A stretch of DNA of 64,000 nt from an uncultured Kocuria sp. (GTDB taxonomy: Bacteria > Actinomycetota > Actinomycetes > Actinomycetales > Micrococcaceae), in assembly GCF_947500125.1 (NCBI RefSeq), contig NZ_CANMRA010000019.1, positions 1 through 64,000 of the forward strand, given 5' to 3'. Positions 51,111 to 60,633 of this stretch are shown here, piece by piece. The translations under genes were made by a program, and so were the position numbers. The notes under the pieces were generated by a model. That model had not been told where the DNA came from and made no database searches. It saw only the letters and a program-made list of their open reading frames with translations. Position 1 is the stretch's first letter. Each line of letters opens with the position of its first letter.

Positions 51111-53261
51111 ATGAGTTCGAGGACGGCCGAGCGCGCCGACCACGGCACCGCAGCCCGGCCGGGCCGCCGGGGGATCGACCCCTGGTGGCTCGCCGCCGTG
51201 CCCGTCGTGGCCCTCACGGCGCTCGTCCTGGCGATGCTGTGGACCGGGTCGGGCGCGGCCCGGCTCGCGGCCGACCCGGGGGCGCTGGTCCGCTGGGGGC
51301 TGCCCGCCGCCGAGCTCGTGCACAACGGCGCGCTGGTGGTGGTCATGGGCGCCCTGCTGTTCGCGGTGGGGATCGTGCCCAGCACCCGCGACGCGCGCCG
51401 CCGGGGCGACCGGGCCCCGGCGCCCGAGCACCCGCTCTTCAGCTCCACGATGCGCCTCGCCGAGGCCGCGGCCGTGGTCTGGACGGTGGCCGCCGTGGCC
51501 GTGCTCGTCCTGTCCTACTCCGATGTCGCGGGCGTGCCCGTGGGCGGGGACGGAACCTACACCCAGCAGCTGCTGCACTACACCACGGACATCCCGACGG
51601 GGCAGGCGCAGGCGGCGATCGTCGTGGTGGCCGCCGTCGTCACCACCCTGGTCTTCGGGGTCCGGGCGCTGCTCGGGCTGCTGCTGACCCTGGCCCTGTC
51701 CTGCGCCGCCCTCGTCGCGATGGCCCTCAACGGGCACTCCGCCGGCGGCGAGGACCACATGGGCGCCGTCAACTCCCTGGGCCTGCACCTGCTGGGCGTG
51801 GGGCTGTGGACCGGAGGGCTCGCGGTGCTCGCCTGGCTCTCCCCGCAGCTGAGCGCCCCGGACGCCGGCACCGGGACCCTGCCCGAGGGGGCCGCGCGGG
51901 GCCGAGGGCCGGCCGCGGCGCGGAGGCGCGTGCCGATCGCGGCCGTGGTGCTGCGCCGGTTCTCCGCGGTCGCCCTCGGCGCCTTCTTCCTCGTGCTCCT
52001 CTCCGGGACGGTCAACGCGGCCGTGCGCATCGGCTCCTGGGACCAGCTCTTCAGCGGCTACGGGGGGCTCGTGCTCGTCAAGGCCGTGCTGACGCTGGGC
52101 CTGGGCCTCGCCGGCCTCGCCCACCGCCGGTGGCTGGTCCCCGCCCTCGAGGCCGGCCGGCTCACGGCCCGCCGCGCCGTGTGGCAGCTGGTGCTGGGTG
52201 AGCTGCTGCTCATGGGCGCCGTCATGGGCGTCGCGGTGGCCCTGTCCCGGACGGCCCCGCCGGTGCCCGAGGAACTGGCCCCGGACGCCTCCCCGGCGCT
52301 GATCCTCACCTGGTACGAGCTGCCGCCCGAGCCCACCGCGGCCTCGTGGGTCACCACGTGGCGCATCGACTGGCTGTGGCTCGCGGTCTGCGTGTTCCTC
52401 GCGGTCGTCTACCTGTGGGCGTTCGTGCGCGTGCGCCGGCGCCGGGACTCCTGGTCCGTGCTGCGCACCCTCTCGTGGCTCACCGGGCTCGGGGTGCTGT
52501 TCTACATCACCTCGGGCGGGTTCGCCGTCTACGGCCGGGTCCTGTTCTCGGCGCACATGGTCGAGCACATGGCGCTGACCATGGTCGTGCCGATCTTCCT
52601 GGTCCTGGGCGCGCCGGTCACCCTGCTGCTCAAGGCCCTGGAGTCCCGCCCGGACGGCACCCGCGGGCCCCGCGAGTGGATCCTGCGGCTCGTCCACTCC
52701 GGGTTCGGCAAGGTCGTGACCCACCCGATCTTCGCGGCCGTGAACTTCGCCGGCTCCATCGTGGTCTTCTACTTCACCCCGCTGTTCCACTTCACCCTGC
52801 ACTACCACGTGGGCCACGTGTTCATGGTCGTGCACTTCCTGATCACCGGGTACCTGTTCATGCTCGTGCTGATCGGGGTGGACCCCATCCCGTACCGCCC
52901 CGGCCACATGATGCGGCTCGTCCTGCTGCTGGCCACGATGGTCTACCACGCCTTCGTGGGGGTGGCCCTCATGGGCTCCGACACCCTGCTGCAGGCCTCC
53001 TGGTTCGGCAACACCGGCCGGGACTGGGGGCGCACGGCGATCGAGGACCAGCAGCTCGGCGGGGCCCTCATGTGGGGGATCGGCGAGTTCCCCACGGTCG
53101 TCGTCGCCGTCGTCGTCGCGATCATGTGGGCGATCGAGGGCACCAAGGAGAACCGCCGTGCGGACCGCAAGGCCGACCGCACGGACGACGCCGAGCTCAA
53201 GGCCTACAACGAGATGATGTCCGGGCTCGCGGAGCGCGACGACCGCGCTGCCCGGCGCTGA
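51111..53261 (+). CDS. CopD-CtaG fusion: copper transport/cytochrome c oxidase assembly protein
   Basis: A 716-residue polytopic membrane protein. The N-terminal half (about 20-385) is CopD-like, with EDHMGAVNSLGLHLLGVGLWTGGLAVLAWLS-type helices rich in His. The C-terminal half is the caa3-type CtaG domain, with HMVEHMALTMVVP, FTLHYHVGHVFMV and QQLGGALMWGIGE. The C-terminal tail is charged and cytoplasmic. It likely takes copper from CopC and supplies oxidase assembly. AAGGAG precedes ATG 51111. This fusion is common in actinobacteria. Confidence 0.9.
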   Translation: MSSRTAERADHGTAARPGRRGIDPWWLAAVPVVALTALVLAMLWTGSGAARLAADPGALVRWGLPAAELVHNGALVVVMGALLFAVGIVPSTRDARRRGDRAPAPEHPLFSSTMRLAEAAAVVWTVAAVAVLVLSYSDVAGVPVGGDGTYTQQLLHYTTDIPTGQAQAAIVVVAAVVTTLVFGVRALLGLLLTLALSCAALVAMALNGHSAGGEDHMGAVNSLGLHLLGVGLWTGGLAVLAWLSPQLSAPDAGTGTLPEGAARGRGPAAARRRVPIAAVVLRRFSAVALGAFFLVLLSGTVNAAVRIGSWDQLFSGYGGLVLVKAVLTLGLGLAGLAHRRWLVPALEAGRLTARRAVWQLVLGELLLMGAVMGVAVALSRTAPPVPEELAPDASPALILTWYELPPEPTAASWVTTWRIDWLWLAVCVFLAVVYLWAFVRVRRRRDSWSVLRTLSWLTGLGVLFYITSGGFAVYGRVLFSAHMVEHMALTMVVPIFLVLGAPVTLLLKALESRPDGTRGPREWILRLVHSGFGKVVTHPIFAAVNFAGSIVVFYFTPLFHFTLHYHVGHVFMVVHFLITGYLFMLVLIGVDPIPYRPGHMMRLVLLLATMVYHAFVGVALMGSDTLLQASWFGNTGRDWGRTAIEDQQLGGALMWGIGEFPTVVVAVVVAIMWAIEGTKENRRADRKADRTDDAELKAYNEMMSGLAERDDRAARR

Positions 53262-53370
53262 CCCCCGGCCGTCCGCTCCGTCCCGATCCTGCCCGCCCCG
53301 CCCCGCTCCGCTCCGTCCCGATTCCGCTTGCTTCGCCCCGCTCCGTCCCGTCCCGAAAGGATCCCCCTCC

Positions 53371-55263
53371 ATGCGCCTCACCTCCCGCGTCCGCGCCTCC
53401 GAGCTGCAGGGCCGCGCCTGGCTCAACACCGGCGGCCAGGACCTCGACCTGGCCGCGCTGCGCGGCAAGGTCGTGGTGCTGGACTTCTGGTCCTTCTGCT
53501 GCATCAACTGCCTGCACGTGCTCGACGAGCTGCGGCCCCTCGAGGAGCGCTTCTCCGACGTCCTGGTCACGGTGGGCGTGCACTCCCCGAAGTTCGAGCA
53601 CGAGGCCGACCCGGACGCGCTCGCGGCCGCGGTGGACCGCTACGAGGTCCAGCACCCCGTGCTCGACGACCCCGAGCTGACCACGTGGGACGCGTACACG
53701 GCCCGGGCCTGGCCCACGCTCGTGGTCGTGGACCCGGAGGGCTACATCGTGGCGCACCTCTCGGGGGAGGGCCACGTCCAGGGTCTCGTCTCCCTCGTGG
53801 AGGAGCTCGTGGCCGAGCACGAGGCCCGGGGCACCCTGCACCGCGGCGACGGGCCGTACGTGCCGCGGCCCGCACCCGAGGGGGACCTCCGGTTCCCGGG
53901 CAAGGTGCTGCCGCTGCCGGACGGCTCGTTCCTCGTCTCCGACACGGGCCACCACCGCCTCGTCCAGCTCGACAACGACCTCGAGACCGTCCGGCGGGTG
54001 ATCGGCGCGGGGAAGGGCCACGCGGACGGGGACCCGGGGACCGCGCGCTTCACCGAGCCCCAGGGGCTCACGCTGCTGCCCGAGGAGGTGCGCGCGGCGG
54101 CCGGCTACGACGTGGTCGTGGCCGACTCGGTCAACCACCGGCTCCGCGGCCTGGACCTCGCCACCGGGGAGGTGCGCACGGTGGCCGGCAACGGGGTGCA
54201 GCGGCTCCTCGACGAGGAGCGCGCCCGCGGGGCGGAGCCCAACCACATCGACCCCGCCGCCGATCCGCTGGACGTGGCCCTCTCCTCCCCGTGGGACGTC
54301 GTGTGGTCCGCCCGGGCCGACCTGCTCATCGTGGCCATGGCGGGCACCCACCAGCTGTTCTCGTTCGACCCGCGGACCGGACGGCTCGCCGTGCTCGCCG
54401 GCACCGGGGACGAGGGGCTCAAGGACGGGCCCTCCGCCGAGGCGTGGTTCGCGCAGTCCTCGGGGCTCGCGGAGGACTCCGCGGGCAACGTGTGGGTCGC
54501 CGACTCGGAGACCTCGGCCCTGCGCGTGCTCCGGTTCGACGACGACGGGGCCGTCGCCGTCGAGACCGCCGTGGGCGAGGGGCTCTTCGACTTCGGCTTC
54601 CGCGACGGCGACGCCGGCCAGGCGCGCCTGCAGCACTGCCTGGGCGTGACCCAGCTGCCCGACGGGTCGGTGGCCGTGGCGGACACCTACAACGGCGCCG
54701 TGCGCCACTACGACCCCCGGACCGGCCAGGTGGCCACCCTGGCCCGCGGTCTGGCCGAGCCCTCCGACGTGCTGCTGGACGTCTCGGGGGAGGAGCCGCT
54801 GCTCGTCGTCGTCGAGGCCAACGCCCACCGTCTGGTGCGCGTGCCGATCCCGGCCGCCGCGCAGCGCGTCGACGAGGGGGCGTCGCGGACCCAGCGGGCG
54901 CGCACGAAGCTCGCCCCGGGGGCGCTCGGGATCGAGGTGCGCTTCGCGGCGCCGACCGGGCAGAAGCTCGACGACCGGTGGGGCGATCCGACGCAGCTGA
55001 AGATCTCGTCCTCGCCCGAGGAGGCGCTCGTCGAGGGTGCGGGCACGGCCCAGGGCCTGCGCCGGCAGCTCGTGCTGGCGGACGGCGTCACCGAGGGCGT
55101 CCTGCACATCACGGCGCGCGCCGCGGCGTGCGACGGCGAGCCGGGCGGGGAGATCCCGGACCACGCGGCGTGCCACCTCTACCAGCAGGACTGGGGCATC
55201 CCCTTCGTGCTGGACGCCGAGGGGGATGCCGAACTGGTCCTGGACCTGCGCGGCGTGAACTGA
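53371..55263 (+). CDS. Thioredoxin-fold protein with NHL beta-propeller
   Basis: A 630-residue protein. Residues 1-160 are a TlpA/thioredoxin-like fold whose active site is FCCINCLHVL (CxxC as CINC, with a preceding Cys). Residues about 170-490 are an NHL-type six-bladed propeller (repeated LPDGSFLVSDTGHHRL-like blades: VVVADSVNHRL, VWVADSETSAL, VAVADTYNGAV). A C-terminal beta domain follows (about 510-630). There is no signal peptide, so it is probably cytoplasmic. Homologues resemble NHLRC2; function unknown, perhaps thiol redox. GAAAGGA precedes the ATG, after pyrimidine-rich repeats of GCTCCGTCCCGAT. Confidence 0.85.
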   Translation: MRLTSRVRASELQGRAWLNTGGQDLDLAALRGKVVVLDFWSFCCINCLHVLDELRPLEERFSDVLVTVGVHSPKFEHEADPDALAAAVDRYEVQHPVLDDPELTTWDAYTARAWPTLVVVDPEGYIVAHLSGEGHVQGLVSLVEELVAEHEARGTLHRGDGPYVPRPAPEGDLRFPGKVLPLPDGSFLVSDTGHHRLVQLDNDLETVRRVIGAGKGHADGDPGTARFTEPQGLTLLPEEVRAAAGYDVVVADSVNHRLRGLDLATGEVRTVAGNGVQRLLDEERARGAEPNHIDPAADPLDVALSSPWDVVWSARADLLIVAMAGTHQLFSFDPRTGRLAVLAGTGDEGLKDGPSAEAWFAQSSGLAEDSAGNVWVADSETSALRVLRFDDDGAVAVETAVGEGLFDFGFRDGDAGQARLQHCLGVTQLPDGSVAVADTYNGAVRHYDPRTGQVATLARGLAEPSDVLLDVSGEEPLLVVVEANAHRLVRVPIPAAAQRVDEGASRTQRARTKLAPGALGIEVRFAAPTGQKLDDRWGDPTQLKISSSPEEALVEGAGTAQGLRRQLVLADGVTEGVLHITARAAACDGEPGGEIPDHAACHLYQQDWGIPFVLDAEGDAELVLDLRGVN

Positions 55264-55295
55264 GCGTCGTGACCTGAGCGGCGTCGACCGGGCGG

Positions 55296-55328
55296 CACCC
55301 CGCGCGCCGGGTTCAGTCGCGCGGGGTG
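55296..55328. terminator. Hairpin between convergent genes
   Basis: CACCCCGCGCG (55296-55306) pairs perfectly with 55318-55328. It overlaps the stop codon of the minus-strand gene. Confidence 0.55.
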
Positions 55329-56296
55329 ACCCGCACGGTCGAGCCGTCGATGGCGAGGTCGGCGGCGACCTCGAACGGCACGGTCCGCTCGAGCCGTTCG
55401 ACGTCCCCGGTGAACAGGTCGAGGGAGTCGAACGCGATCCGGGCCGTGCCCCGTGCGGGCTCCAGGGCCCAGCCCCCGCCGCCCTTCGAGCCCACGACGA
55501 TCTCCGGGTCCGGATAGGACTCGATCGTCCACTCCACGTCCCCCGCGACCCGGCCGTCGAACTCGAAGGAGAACGGGCAGCCGGAGGGGAAGAGGGCGCT
55601 CTGCTCGGCACAGCCGTCGAGGTGCTCCTTCAGCTGCCGGTCCACCTCCTGCTCGAGGGCCTCGGTCGGCCGGGCCTCCAGGACGATCTCCGCCTGTTGG
55701 CCCGGGTCGGTGAGCACGGCGCGCACCGGCTCGGCAGCCACGAGCTCGGACGTGTAGGAGGCCGTGTAGACGCCCGGGAAGAACGCGGAGAACTCCCCGG
55801 AGGACTCCGGCAGGGCCACGGACATGCCGTTCATGTCCACCGAGGTCGCTCCCGGCAGGCTGACCGTGACCGTGGGCAGCGGCGTCTCGTCGAACGCCCA
55901 CACGGTGAAGAAGCCCCACTGCGTGTCCACGGGGTGCAGGGCGAACTCGGAGCTGCGCCGCTCGCCGTCGAGGGTGTAGTCCGCGCGCACTACGGCCCGC
56001 TCGCCGTCGTCCGAGACGGTGGAGACCTCGAGGTCCTCGAGCTCCTCGGCCGAGGCCTCCAGCGGGTCGCCGTCGAGCATCGCCGCGTTGGCGTCCGGGA
56101 CGCGGGCGTTGAGCAGGCCCAGGGCCTCGCCCCCGTCCCCGTCCCGCAGGTCCTCGAAGTACGCCCGCACGTCCGTCTCCGGGCCGTACATGTATTTGTT
56201 GACCAGGGCGATGGTGACGGCGGCGGCCGCCACGCCGAGCAGGACGAGGAACAGCCAGGCCCCGAGGGCCTTGAGCACGCGGACGTTGGACTCCAT
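55313..56296 (-). CDS. Single-pass membrane protein of unknown function
   Basis: A 327-residue protein with one N-terminal transmembrane helix (about residues 9-32) and a large acidic extracellular part. It begins with a DUF4878/NTF2-like segment (VRAYFEDLRDGDGGEALGLL, then VVRADYTLDGE), followed by beta-rich repeats. The overall architecture resembles TcaA-like envelope proteins without the zinc ribbon. One Cys pair (CAEQSALFPSGC) may form a disulfide. TAGCGT lies six bases upstream of the ATG on its strand (56303-56308), so it seems leaderless. Confidence 0.6.
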   Translation of the reverse strand: MESNVRVLKALGAWLFLVLLGVAAAAVTIALVNKYMYGPETDVRAYFEDLRDGDGGEALGLLNARVPDANAAMLDGDPLEASAEELEDLEVSTVSDDGERAVVRADYTLDGERRSSEFALHPVDTQWGFFTVWAFDETPLPTVTVSLPGATSVDMNGMSVALPESSGEFSAFFPGVYTASYTSELVAAEPVRAVLTDPGQQAEIVLEARPTEALEQEVDRQLKEHLDGCAEQSALFPSGCPFSFEFDGRVAGDVEWTIESYPDPEIVVGSKGGGGWALEPARGTARIAFDSLDLFTGDVERLERTVPFEVAADLAIDGSTVRVTPRD

Positions 56297-56302
56297 CCGA
56301 TC

Positions 56303-56308
56303 ACGCTA
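56303..56308 (-). promoter_or_regulatory. -10 box of a leaderless promoter
   Basis: Minus strand TAGCGT, six bases before ATG 56296. Confidence 0.45.
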
Positions 56309-56417
56309 ACCGATCGGCTCCCGGCCTGCGCGTGCACCGGGCCGGGCGGGACCGTCCGGAAGGCACAGGCCGCCCCGGACGGGTACGCTACGTGCCGCAC
56401 CCCTTCCTCTTCCCGAA

Positions 56418-56520
56418 CCTGGGCCCGAGCCCGAGCGCGAGCCGAAGCCCGAGCCCGAGTCCGAGCCCCCGAGCCCCCGAGCCCAAGCCGAAGCCCGAGC
56501 CCGAGCCCGAGCTCAAGCCC
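56418..56520. repeat. Degenerate GAGCCC hexamer repeat
   Basis: About a hundred bases made of GAGCCC/AAGCCC/GAGCCG units on the plus strand, directly upstream of the PH-like membrane protein gene. It could be read as repeated Pro-Ser/Glu-Pro codons but is not in a supported gene. Confidence 0.7.
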
Positions 56521-56550
56521 GTTCCCGTTCCCGTCTGGAGCTGACTCCCC

Positions 56551-57201
56551 ATGGCCGACTCCGTCCGGCAGGTCCCCGAGAAGTACGGTCCCGTCCGCGC
56601 CGTGCTGCGCCCGCGGCTGGGCTCCTACGGCCGGCGCCTGCTCTCCTGTCTGGGCCCGCTGCTGCTGGTCGCGGTGCTCGTGCTGTTCCTCTGGGCGCGG
56701 CGGCCGGCGCCCGGCATCGCGGTGGTGGTGCTCACGCTCGTGCTCCTGGCCGGCGCCGCGTGCTGGGTCCGGCTGCGCCCCGTGCTGGTCGTCCGCACGG
56801 ACAGCCACGTCCTGCGCTCCCGCACCGTGGGCTTCGCCGCGACCCCGCTCGAGGAGGTCGAGCACGTCGTCACGGTCGGCGCCCTGCACCGGGCGTCCGG
56901 CGCCGCGCGCCCGGCCGCCCGCCCCCACCTGTGGGCCGCGGGCCGCTCGGGCCGCCGGGTCCTGGGTCTCGACGGCGCGGTGTGGGACGCCCGCGCCCTC
57001 GAGGACGTCGCCGTGGCGCTGGGCGTGCCCCGCACCCATCTCGAGCGCGCGACGGCGCGGGAGGCCGCCGCCCGCTGGCCCCGGCTCGTGCCGTGGGGGC
57101 TCCGGCACCCGCGGCTGCGCTCCGCCGCGACCTCCGCAGGGCTGCTCGCCGTCCTCGGCCTCGTGGCCTGGTTCTCGCTCGGCCTGCCGGGCACCGGCTG
57201 A
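56551..57201 (+). CDS. Two-plus-one-helix membrane protein (PH-like)
   Basis: A 216-residue protein. Two adjacent helices lie near residues 32-48 and 54-70, followed by a soluble beta-rich region (RLRPVLVVRTDSHVLRSRT, LGLDGAVWDARALEDVAVALG) that resembles bacterial PH-like domains, and a final helix near 195-212. Function unknown. A weak GGAG lies 10 bases before the ATG. The gene is flanked by repetitive DNA on both sides. Confidence 0.6.
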   Translation: MADSVRQVPEKYGPVRAVLRPRLGSYGRRLLSCLGPLLLVAVLVLFLWARRPAPGIAVVVLTLVLLAGAACWVRLRPVLVVRTDSHVLRSRTVGFAATPLEEVEHVVTVGALHRASGAARPAARPHLWAAGRSGRRVLGLDGAVWDARALEDVAVALGVPRTHLERATAREAAARWPRLVPWGLRHPRLRSAATSAGLLAVLGLVAWFSLGLPGTG

Positions 57202-57204
57202 CCG

Positions 57205-57370
57205 CCGGGGCACCGGCCGAACCCGGGGCACTGGCTGAGCCCGGGGCGCCACCGGGGCGCCGGCCGATCCCGGGGCACTGGCCGGGCCGGGCGCGCCGGA
57301 TGAGCACGGGGGCACTGGCCGAGCCCGGGACACCGGATGACCCCCGTGCACCGGCTGAGCCCGGTGCGCC
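57205..57370. repeat. Imperfect repeats after the PH-like gene
   Basis: Degenerate copies of GGGGCACTGGC(T/C)GA-type units alternate with CCGAGCCCGG over about 165 bp. No gene is seen. Confidence 0.55.
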
Positions 57371-57426
57371 GGCTGCGCCCCCGCCCCGCCCAGGATCCAG
57401 CTCCGGCGCAGCGGCCCGCACGTGCG

Positions 57427-57461
57427 GGAGCCCGCCGCCCCGACAACGGGCGGCGGGCTCC
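57427..57461. terminator. Terminator beyond the sugar-transporter operon
   Basis: GGAGCCCGCCGCCC (57427-57440) pairs perfectly with 57448-57461 around CGACAAC, 28 bp past the ATPase stop. Confidence 0.8.
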
Positions 57462-57488
57462 TCGAGCACCGGGTGGAGCGGTCCGTGC

Positions 57489-58748
57489 TCAGCCGGCGGT
57501 GGCCAGCTCCTGACGGGCCCGCTCGATCTCGGCCTTGCGCTCCTCGACGGCCTCGCGGGTCAGCTCGGCGCCGGCCTCCGCGTCCCGGGTCAGGTTCTCC
57601 CCGGTCTCGGGGTCGAAGACGTGCATCCGGCGGGTGTCGACCCAGATCCGGCCCTTCGCCCCGCCGCGGATGCGGGAGGTGGCGTCCAGCTCCACGACGA
57701 TCTGCGGGTGCATCTCGTCCCCGTCCAGGTCCTGCGCCAGCTCGTCGAGCTTCGCCTTGACCGCGGGGTCCTGCTCGTAGTTGATGTAGCCGTACTGCTC
57801 GTTGCCCATCCACTCCGTGTGGGTGAACTCGGCGTCGAAGGTCGTGCCGCGGGAGACCTTCGCCTCGTCCACGAACTTGGCGTCCTCGAAGTGCTCCGGG
57901 CGCAGACCGAGCAGCACGATCGACCCGTCCGTGGGCAGTTTGCCCTTCGCCTGGTCCGGCACGGGGAAGTCGCCCAGCGGGGTGTCGAACACGTCGCCCT
58001 TCACGTGCGCCGGGAGGAAGTTCATCGACGGCGAGCCGATGAACCCCGCCACGAACAGGTTGGCCGGCTGCTCGTAGAGCTCCCGGGGCGAGGCGATCTG
58101 CTGCAGGATGCCCTTCTTGAGCACGGCCACCCGGTCGCCGAGGGTCATGGCCTCCGTCTGGTCGTGGGTCACGTAGACCGACGTGATGCCCATCCGCCGC
58201 TGGAGCTGGGCGATCTCGGTGCGCATCTGCCCGCGCAGCTTCGCGTCCAGGTTGGACAGCGGCTCGTCGAACAGGAACGCGTCGGCGTCCCGCACGATCG
58301 CCCGGCCCATCGCCACACGCTGGCGCTGGCCGCCGGAGAGGTTGGCCGGCTTGCGCTCGAGGTGCTCGTCGAGGTCCAGGGTCGACGAGGCGTGACGCAC
58401 CTTCCGGTCGATCTCCTCGTCGGAGAACTTGCCCTTGGACAGCCGCAGCGGGAACGCGATGTTCTCGTACACGGTCAGGTGGGGGTAGAGCGCGTAGTTC
58501 TGGAACACCATGGAGAGGTTGCGCTCGCGCGGCTCCTTCTCGTTGACGCGCTGCCCGTTGATGAGGAGGTCCCCGGAGGTGATGTCCTCGAGGCCCACGA
58601 TCATCCGCAGCAGCGTGGACTTGCCGCAGCCGGAGGGTCCCACGAGGATGAGGAACTCGCCGTCGGCGATGTCGATGGACACGTCGTTGACGGCCGGGAA
58701 GCCGTCGCCGTACTTCTTGACGAGATGGTTGAGGGTGATGGATGCCAT
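57489..58748 (-). CDS. Sugar ABC transporter ATP-binding protein (SugC/UgpC/MsmK type)
   Basis: A 419-residue ATPase. Walker A is GPSGCGKST, the Q-loop is in [11 protein letters not shown], the signature is [10 protein letters not shown], Walker B is [13 protein letters not shown] and the switch His is in [11 protein letters not shown]-terminal OB/TOBE regulatory domain (about 240-380, LLGLRPEHF) is of the MalK type; a charged helical tail ([17 protein letters not shown]) extends it. It powers the importer encoded upstream and may serve other sugar importers, as MsiK does. Last gene of the operon. Confidence 0.93.
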   Translation of the reverse strand: MASITLNHLVKKYGDGFPAVNDVSIDIADGEFLILVGPSGCGKSTLLRMIVGLEDITSGDLLINGQRVNEKEPRERNLSMVFQNYALYPHLTVYENIAFPLRLSKGKFSDEEIDRKVRHASSTLDLDEHLERKPANLSGGQRQRVAMGRAIVRDADAFLFDEPLSNLDAKLRGQMRTEIAQLQRRMGITSVYVTHDQTEAMTLGDRVAVLKKGILQQIASPRELYEQPANLFVAGFIGSPSMNFLPAHVKGDVFDTPLGDFPVPDQAKGKLPTDGSIVLLGLRPEHFEDAKFVDEAKVSRGTTFDAEFTHTEWMGNEQYGYINYEQDPAVKAKLDELAQDLDGDEMHPQIVVELDATSRIRGGAKGRIWVDTRRMHVFDPETGENLTRDAEAGAELTREAVEERKAEIERARQELATAG

Positions 58749-58800
58749 CTGGAACTCAGTCCTTCGGTCGGTTCGGGAAGATGCGAGAGGCGGGACGGGC

Positions 58801-59634
58801 TCAGCCCTTGACCGCGCCCTGGGTGAGTCCGGAGACGATCTGGCGCTGGAACAGCAGCACCAGCAGCACCACCGGGATGGTGACGACGATGGCCGCCGCG
58901 GAGATCGCGCCCGCCGGGTCCTGGAACTGCGAGGCGCCGGTGAAGAACGCCAGCGCCGCGGGGACGGGCCGGGCCGCCTCGGTGGAGGTGAGACCGATGC
59001 CGTAGACGAAGTCGTTCCACGCGATGAAGAACGCGATGATCGCGGTGGTGAAGACGCCGGGAAGGGCCAGCGGCACGATCACCTTGCGGAACGCCTGCCA
59101 CGTGGTGGCGCCGTCCACCTGGGCGGCCCGCTCGAGGTCCCACGGGATCTGCTGGAAGAACGCCGTCAGGGTCCAGATCGAGATCGGCAGGGTCAGCGAG
59201 AGGTAGGGGATGATCAGGCCGGGCCAGGTGTCGTACAGCCCGATCTGGCGCCACAGGTTGAACAGCGGGGTCACGATCGAGACGACCGGGAACATGGACA
59301 CGGCCAGCGCGACTGTCAGGATCATCTTCTTGCCCGGGAAGTCCAGGCGGGCGATCGCATAGGCGCACAGCGTGGCCAGGACCACGGCGATGGCCGTGGC
59401 GATCAGGCAGATGCCGATCGAGTTGATCAGCGACGGCACGAACAGGTCGCGGGCCGAGCCCACGAAGATCGCGGCGTAGTTCTCACCGACCCACTGCGTG
59501 GGCAGGAACTTCCCGGACGTCAGGTCCGCGGGCGTCTTGAAGGACGTCATGAGGATCGAGAGGACAGGGAACAGGGCGTAGATCAGGACCAGGACCGAGA
59601 CGACGGCCCAGCCGACCTTCTGCTTGGTGGACAT
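58801..59634 (-). CDS. Sugar ABC transporter permease (SugB-like)
   Basis: A 277-residue inner-membrane permease of the MalG class with six helices. The cytoplasmic EAA loop is [26 protein letters not shown], split here as [10 protein letters not shown] and [10 protein letters not shown]. It starts six bases after the stop of the partner permease and pairs with it. Confidence 0.92.
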   Translation of the reverse strand: MSTKQKVGWAVVSVLVLIYALFPVLSILMTSFKTPADLTSGKFLPTQWVGENYAAIFVGSARDLFVPSLINSIGICLIATAIAVVLATLCAYAIARLDFPGKKMILTVALAVSMFPVVSIVTPLFNLWRQIGLYDTWPGLIIPYLSLTLPISIWTLTAFFQQIPWDLERAAQVDGATTWQAFRKVIVPLALPGVFTTAIIAFFIAWNDFVYGIGLTSTEAARPVPAALAFFTGASQFQDPAGAISAAAIVVTIPVVLLVLLFQRQIVSGLTQGAVKG

Positions 59635-59640
59635 GGGCGG

Positions 59641-60633
59641 TTACCTTCCCTTCCCGGCGCCGGCGAGGTCGACCTTGAACACCTTGATGGCGAGGAAGGC
59701 GATCAGCAGCACGCAGACGAACAGGATCACGGAGATCGCGGAGCCGAGCCCGATCTCCAGACGGCCGATGGAGGTGCGGTAGGCGAGCAGGGACAGCGTC
59801 TCCGTGCCGTACTGGCCCTGGGTCATGATGAAGATGTTGTCGAAGATGCGGAACGCGTCCAGAGCACGGAACACGACGGCCACCATGATCGCGGCCTTCA
59901 TGTTGGGCAGGATCACCCGGGACATCCGCTGCCACCAGCTGGCGCCGTCCACCCGGGCGGCCTCGGTGTACTCGCTCGGCACCTGGGCCAGGCCGGAGAG
60001 CAGCAGCAGCGAGATGAACGGCGTGGTCTTCCAGATCTCGGAGGCCATGATCACGAACAGGGCCGACCAGGTGTTGGAGAACCAGTTGAAGTCCGGGCCG
60101 ATGCCCGGCACCCAGTCGAACCAGTTGTTGATGTAGCCGGTCGTGATGTCGAACGCGTAGAACCAGGCGAAGGCCGAGACCACGGTGATGATGCCGTAGG
60201 GCACCAGGATCGCGGTGCGCAGCAGTCCGCGGGTGTTGCGGATCGCGTTGTTCATCACGAGGGCCAGGGCGAAGCCCAGGACGAGCTCGACGACGACGGT
60301 GACCACCGTGATGAGCACCGTCACGCCCAGGTCCCGCCAGAACACCTGGTCGGAGAGGACCGTGGCGTAGTTGCCGAGGAAGACGAACTCCTTGTTCCCC
60401 GGGTCGGTGAGCCGAAACGAGAAGAGGGAGTCCCACAGCGCCTGCAGGATCGGGTACATGGTGACGAGGAGCATCACGATGAACGCCGGCCCGGCGAGCA
60501 TCCAGCCGAGCTTGCGCTCCGACCGGGCCCGGTCGGACATCAGCGGCTTCGCGCTGCGGCGCCCCGTCACGGGCGCGGGCGCGGCCTCCCGGGGGCCGGT
60601 GCCGGGAGCGTTGGGGTTGACGACGGTGCTCAT
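59641..60633 (-). CDS. Sugar ABC transporter permease (SugA-like)
   Basis: A 330-residue permease of the MalF class. A 35-residue N-terminal tail precedes the first helix. The EAA loop reads EAARVDGASWWQRMSRVILP. Its ATG overlaps the binding-protein stop by four bases (ATGA), so the operon is tightly coupled. Confidence 0.92.
   Translation of the reverse strand: MSTVVNPNAPGTGPREAAPAPVTGRRSAKPLMSDRARSERKLGWMLAGPAFIVMLLVTMYPILQALWDSLFSFRLTDPGNKEFVFLGNYATVLSDQVFWRDLGVTVLITVVTVVVELVLGFALALVMNNAIRNTRGLLRTAILVPYGIITVVSAFAWFYAFDITTGYINNWFDWVPGIGPDFNWFSNTWSALFVIMASEIWKTTPFISLLLLSGLAQVPSEYTEAARVDGASWWQRMSRVILPNMKAAIMVAVVFRALDAFRIFDNIFIMTQGQYGTETLSLLAYRTSIGRLEIGLGSAISVILFVCVLLIAFLAIKVFKVDLAGAGKGR

Noticed and set aside
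56418-56520. A Pro/Ser/Glu-Pro repeat protein
   Set aside because: The frame lacks a ribosome-binding site and homology, and the DNA is simple hexamer repeat.
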